Positions 60,206 through 64,000 of a DNA stretch of 64,000 bases are shown piece by piece (within the stretch, counting starts at the first letter, position 1; each line of letters begins with the position of its first letter). The position numbers and the translations under genes are program-made. The stretch comes from Toxotes chatareus (Eukaryota; Chordata; Actinopteri; Toxotidae). Under the pieces are notes generated by a model, which saw only the letters and a list, made by a program, of their open reading frames with translations, did not search any database and had not been told where the DNA came from. The stretch is taken from the NCBI GenBank assembly GCA_016801885.1, contig CM028895.1:20914001-20978000 (forward strand). The letters run 5' to 3'.

Positions 60206-60970
60206 TTTCATTTGACAGGTGTGTGAAAACCTCTCTCAGTGTAGCCACGTGGCTGATCCAGTCATCAGAATACACAACAATGTCATCAAGATAGGCCTTA
60301 CAGTTTTCAACATTTCCCAGTACCTTGTTTACGAGCCTTTGAAACGTAGCAGGTGCATTGCATTGACTGTATACTGTAAATGGTCAGGGATCACAAAAGC
60401 TGAATTATCCGAAGCATGTGAGGTTAAAGGAACTTGCCAGTACCCTTTTAACATGTCAAGCTTACTAATGTATCTGGCAGGACCAATTTCATCAATACAG
60501 TCATCGATGAGAGGCAAGGGATATGCATCCGGGGCAGTTACAGTGTTCACTTTGCGGAAGTCAGCACAGAATCTGGGACTTCCATCAGATTTTGTATCTA
60601 GGAGACAAGGAGAACTCCACGGACTTGAACTTGGCACTGTAAATCCATTCTGCACCAGATATTCAACTTCCCTCTTCATGACTTCCCTTTTACTGAGAGT
60701 AACCCTATAAGCATGCTGCTTGATTGGTCTAGGGTTAGTCAGAACTATGTCATGAGTTATGACAGAAGTTTGGGAAGGAACATCACCGAACAGACATGAA
60801 AAATCACTTATGAGTTTCTCAATGTCAGCATGCTCCTCATCAGAAAAATGAGACAAGTAGTCGGGCAAATGGGACAAAATCTCAGAATTGCTTAACCTAG
60901 CTCCCTGTGGTTTGGCATTATGCATCACCAACTCATCATCATCACCATCATCAATATCAGTGAAGCCCAC
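60206..60970 (-). pseudogene. Gypsy reverse transcriptase fragment
   Basis: The open part (60329-60970) holds the gypsy RT start: HDIVLTNPRPIKQ, REVEYLVQNGF, SSPWSSPCLLDTKSDGSPR, FCADFRKVN, PYPLPLID-like DAYPLPLIDD and KLDMLKGYWQVPL with the first catalytic aspartate. A small deletion around 60345-60360 removes most of the motif before NAPATFQRL and shifts the frame. The YLDD catalytic box follows in the new frame (60281-60292). Homology stops near 60206 before the thumb and RNase H. The acidic stretch DIDDGDDDE links it to the integrase side. Confidence 0.82.
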
Positions 60971-61386
60971 TGTGATGACCCCACCTATTATGTAATCCCG
61001 GGTTTGCATTTGGTGTTTTCTTTCCCCTTTTTCCCCTCAGGTGTTAGACAGAGTAGCAGGGGTGTGTCCTCTTGATTGAGCCACACCTGAGCTGACTTTC
61101 ATTAAGCCTTAAAAGAGGGCTGGAAAGGTGGCGCTCTCTCTCCCTCTCACCCCCGTAATTAGATTTTTGGTTGGTAAGTTTGGTTGTGTTGTTTTCCGTT
61201 TGGGGTATTTCTGCATCCAACATTTTCACTCATGCCAACTCTTATTACATCACTGACAATACAGATTCCCATATTAACGTTTGAAATTAAGTTCTTTTTA
61301 TATTTTAAATAAATTCATTTGATTATCCAACCACCTGTTTGTGTCATCTCCCTTCTTTGTTGTGAACTTTGAGTCAGTTCATGACA
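60971..61386 (+). mobile_element. Solo LTR (416 bp) nested in the gypsy element, 5-bp target duplication
   Basis: Starts TGTGATGACC and ends GTTCATGACA, with short imperfect inverted ends (TGTGATGA/TCATGACA). It is flanked on both sides by CCCAC (60966-60970 and 61387-61391). Inside are a TTAAAAGAGG promoter-like box near 61108 and AATAAA at 61308-61313 on the plus strand, giving the orientation. There is no internal coding region, so it is a solo LTR, the product of recombination between the two LTRs of an earlier insertion. Removing it restores frame continuity between the flanking integrase and RT segments. Confidence 0.85.
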
Positions 61387-62500
61387 CCCACCTTTGATAC
61401 AGAAGCCATGGGTGAGACAGTAGCTTTCACATGGGCTGAAGATGAATGATTCTGATCCTCTCTGGAGCAGTACAGCTTCATCATATTGACATGACGCACT
61501 CTGGTCTGTCGTCTGCGCTCAGGAATTTTGACAATGTAGTTATTCTCACTGAGTTTCTTCTCTACAACATAAGGACCTGAAAGTTTTGTAGAGAGAGCAG
61601 AACCAGGTATGGGTAAAAGCAGCAAAACTTTGTCACCTGGTTGGAATGAACCAACTACTACTTTTCGGTCATAATGTTTTTTCATTTTCAACTGAGAAGA
61701 GGTCAGGGCCTCTCTAGCCATTGAGCAGGCTGACTGGAGGCAATCTTTTAGCTTGGTGACGTACTCAGGAATGCTTTTGATACTTGTCTTTGGCATCACT
61801 AAATATCCTTTAAGGAGGACCTCTAACCTCATGTCCAAACACTAGCTCAGCAGGACTGAACCCCAGTGACTCCTGTACAGCTTCACGAGCAGCAAATGAC
61901 ACAAGTGGAACACCTTCGTCCCAGTCCCTCTGTGAGTCATGGCAGTACTTCCGTAGCATGGATTTTAAGGTCTGATGAAACCGTTCTAATGCCCCCTGGC
62001 TTTCAGGGTGGTAGGGGCTAGATGTTACATGGTTAATCCCAAGTGTTTTAAGTGCCTGGGCAAACACCCTAGATCTGAAATTGGTGCCCTGATCACTTTG
62101 AACAACCTTTGGCAAACCGAACACAGAGAAGAACTTCACCAGAGCCTTGGTGATTACTGGAGCCGTAATCTTCTGCAGCGGGATGCCTTCTGGGCACCTA
62201 GTAGAAGCACACATGACAGTTAACAGAAACTGACTGCCAGTTTTAGTCCTTGGCAATGGTCCCACACAGTCAATAATCACCTTTTCAAATGGCTCACCCA
62301 GTGCTGGAATGGGGTAAAAAGGAGCAGGGGGGATCACTTGATTTGGTTTTCCAGCAAGCTGACAAACATGGCAGGTATGGCAATGCTGGACAACATCAGA
62401 TTTCAATCCTGGCCAAAAGAAATGTTTGAGGACTCTGGCATACAGTAGATTTTGGTCATTCCCATGTGTCCTGACTATGGATGGTCATGAGCTAAGGACA
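61387..62500 (-). pseudogene. Gypsy integrase
   Basis: From the HHCC zinc-binding region (GHMGMTK and KHFFWPGL across frame changes at 62410-62500, then HCHTCHVCQ at about 62370) through the catalytic core (61810-62406: VIIDCVGPLPRTKTGS with the first D, VVQSDQGTNF with the second, SQGALERFHQ with E, 35 residues between second D and E) to the C-terminal domain (61392-61838: MKKHYDRKVV, FQPGDKVLLLLPI, GPYVVEKKLSENNYIV). The frame shifts once near 61825. All DDE residues are kept. Confidence 0.85.
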
Positions 62501-63056
62501 GTACTTTAGTACAATAGACTGTAGGTACAACAACCTGATAAGTTGCACAGTCCACATCCTGGGAGACATCACTAATCCAATGATGCATTAACAGGCCATC
62601 ATCATAAATATAGGCCATTTTCTTCCCCTTGGCATCTTCCTGCTTAAGAACAGAAGAGTGACATTTTGACAAAGTGACATCACCTTGTTGTGCTGTGATG
62701 AATGCTTCCCGACTGGCTGGTAGTTTTGCCACCTCTGGATTGGAAGAAGGTGGTAAAGCATCAGCAGGGTGAATTTCAGGCTGACCTTTGGACCTAGTCA
62801 TGCCAGCATCTAGAGACTGTTCTGTAACCAGAAAAGAGTCAGACAAATCAAGACCATATTTCTTTGACTGAGCTCTTGTAACTGCGCAAGCTGGAAAGAT
62901 GTCAGGGGTGTTTTGGGTTGAGCTGTCAGAGTCAGCATTCAAACCAGGACTGTCAAACACCTCTGGAACTGGCATAACTTTGCCACTGACTAGGGGGGAC
63001 TGAAGGTAGATTTTGTGCAGGCACAAAACGCATTCCAACACCTTGAACAATGGCAC
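62475..63056 (-). pseudogene. Gypsy pol segment between protease and integrase
   Basis: 193-residue open stretch with TRAQSKKYGLDLSDSFLV, a linker also seen in related fish gypsy elements, and at its end (KGKKMAYIYDDGLLMHHW, CTKVLSLAHD) the run-in to the integrase zinc-binding domain. No catalytic domain of its own. Confidence 0.65.
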
Positions 63057-63144
63057 TTGAGTTACATGATGAGTTAGTTGATAAAGATAATAGCCCCTCT
63101 TGAATAATGGACTGAGAGCCTCCTGTGTCTCTCAGTATCTTCAC
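62953..63144 (-). pseudogene. Gypsy aspartic protease fragment
   Basis: Contains the retropepsin active-site motif LRDTGGSQSII (DTG/DSG type), which supports protease identity. The fold is incomplete because the frame changes into the following segment near 63050. Confidence 0.7.
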
Positions 63145-63189
63145 GGGCAGCGGATCTTTTGCATCCCCAGTTAAGGAAACAAATCCCCC

Positions 63190-64000
63190 TAAGATGAAAG
63201 GTTTGAAACAAGGATCAGGTCACATGACCCTTCTTATGGCAATAGAAACATTTACAAGCCTCACGTGGAGGTGACGGTGGACCCTTAGCCTTTTCAAAAG
63301 AAGGCTGGCCAGGATCAGGCCTTGCAGGGCGGTAGACTGAAGCTCTGTCAGGGTGAGAAGAAGCAAACACATTCTTATGAGTTAAAACAAATTCATCTGC
63401 CATGACAGCAGCTTTGGACAATGATGCCACCTTTGTTCATTTAGAAACATTACAATCTTCTTTGTCAAAGTACTCTTAAAGTCCTCTAAGAAAATTAGTT
63501 GACGAAGGGATTCAAAACTGTTCTTAACCTCTGAAGCCATACACCATTTGTCAAAGAGAACCCCCTTATCCCATGCAAACTCAACATAAGTTTGACCACT
63601 GGACTTTTTCCTGAACTTTTGTCTGTATGCCTCCAGCACAAGTTCATAAGCACGCAGGATTGCCTCTTTAAGCGTTACATATTGCAAACTGTTCTCTAAG
63701 GAAAGAGACGACACAACCTCCTGTGCTTTGCCTACTAGCTTGCATTGAAGCAGGATAGGCCACATGTCCCTAGGCCAATCGAGTGCAGTAGCAATTCTTT
63801 CAAATGCATCAAAATAAGAGTCAACTTCTGTCTCCCGAAAAGCTGGCACCAAGGCAATATTTTTACTGACATCAAAACCCTGTCTATAGGATATGGTCTG
63901 TGAAGAGGAGGTTTTATCAACTGGATGTGAAGATCTTAGCTTGATGATAGCTTCTACCTCCAGCTGCCTTAACTTAACCTCTTTTTCTGCCTCTATTTCT
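63190..64000 (-). pseudogene. Gypsy gag fragment with damaged zinc knuckle
   Basis: Minus strand: a capsid-like region (63382-63852: FRETEVDSYFDAFERIA, QCKLVGKAQEVVSSLS, TLKEAILRAYELV, EAYRQKFRK), typical of fish gypsy gags related to the SCAN domain, then a CFYCHKKGH knuckle at 63215-63240 that stops before the fourth cysteine. At least two frame changes. The N-terminus is beyond the window edge. Confidence 0.78.

Larger units (their letters stand above)
60206..64000 (-). mobile_element. Ty3/gypsy retrotransposon of the Gmr1 group, decayed, continues beyond the window
   Basis: Minus-strand order: gag (63190-64000, running off the end), protease (62953-63144), an about 0.5-kb linker, integrase (61387-62500), then reverse transcriptase (60206-60970). 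Integrase before RT is the copia-like order known within Ty3/gypsy only for the Gmr1 group, first seen in Atlantic cod. The RT is clearly gypsy-type. Frameshifts, a stop in the zinc knuckle, a lost RT segment and a nested LTR (60971-61386) make it inactive. RNase H is missing. Confidence 0.82.

Noticed and set aside
60206..62500. Integrase upstream of RT as a rearrangement of a normal gypsy element
   Set aside because: The flanks of the nested LTR join in frame, so the order is native and fits the Gmr1 group.
1..64000. CRISPR array, bacterial operon, prophage
   Set aside because: No regularly spaced repeats, no prokaryotic gene organisation; spliced vertebrate genes show that this is eukaryotic nuclear DNA.

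Overview
The window is vertebrate nuclear DNA, most likely from a teleost fish. It has two spliced protein-coding genes with clear vertebrate orthologues, long introns and intergenic DNA rich in microsatellites. Its mix of mobile elements is typical of fish genomes: L2/Maui-type LINEs, other LINE tails, a Gmr1-group Ty3/gypsy element, Tc1-like and hAT-like DNA transposons, tRNA-derived SINEs and a Penelope-type fragment. No bacterial-type operons, CRISPR arrays or rRNA genes are visible.

Layout: 1-27 kb is gene-poor. It holds a perfect-ended hAT-type MITE (2964-3165), LINE scraps (5.0-5.4 kb), several generations of L2 LINE 3' ends (11.8 kb, and 16.5-18.1 kb with one copy nested in another), two tRNA-derived SINEs (14.1 and 25.2 kb), a degraded Tc1/mariner-like element (15.1-15.9 kb), a tandem duplication carrying perfect hairpins (21.0-21.3 kb) beside a LINE 3' end, and a Penelope-like fragment with a 13-bp target duplication (26.5-26.8 kb). 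At 28.2-33 kb lies zfp36l1 on the minus strand: two coding exons, a GC-rich promoter and a 3' UTR with five TTP-family binding heptamers. At 33.6-42.2 kb two nearly identical L2-type LINEs lie head to tail; the longer one keeps an intact esterase-type ORF1 but a broken ORF2. At 42-54 kb there are a further LINE RT fragment, a Tc1 relic, an RTE-like repeat and long plain intergenic DNA. At 54.6-57.8 kb lies ptger2 (prostaglandin E2 receptor EP2) on the plus strand, with two coding exons and an intron full of repeats. From about 60 kb to the end runs a Gmr1-type gypsy element on the minus strand, with integrase upstream of reverse transcriptase, interrupted by a 416-bp LTR with a 5-bp target duplication.

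The two host genes do not form a pathway. One encodes an mRNA-decay factor acting on AU-rich elements and the other a cAMP-coupled receptor. They are separated by about 22 kb, most of it the LINE pair. I found no convincing new biological system. The most interesting signals are structural: the LINE pair sharing disabling frameshifts, the nested LTR in the unusual-order gypsy element, the Penelope fragment with a hammerhead-like core, and several perfect foldbacks that look like template-switch events.
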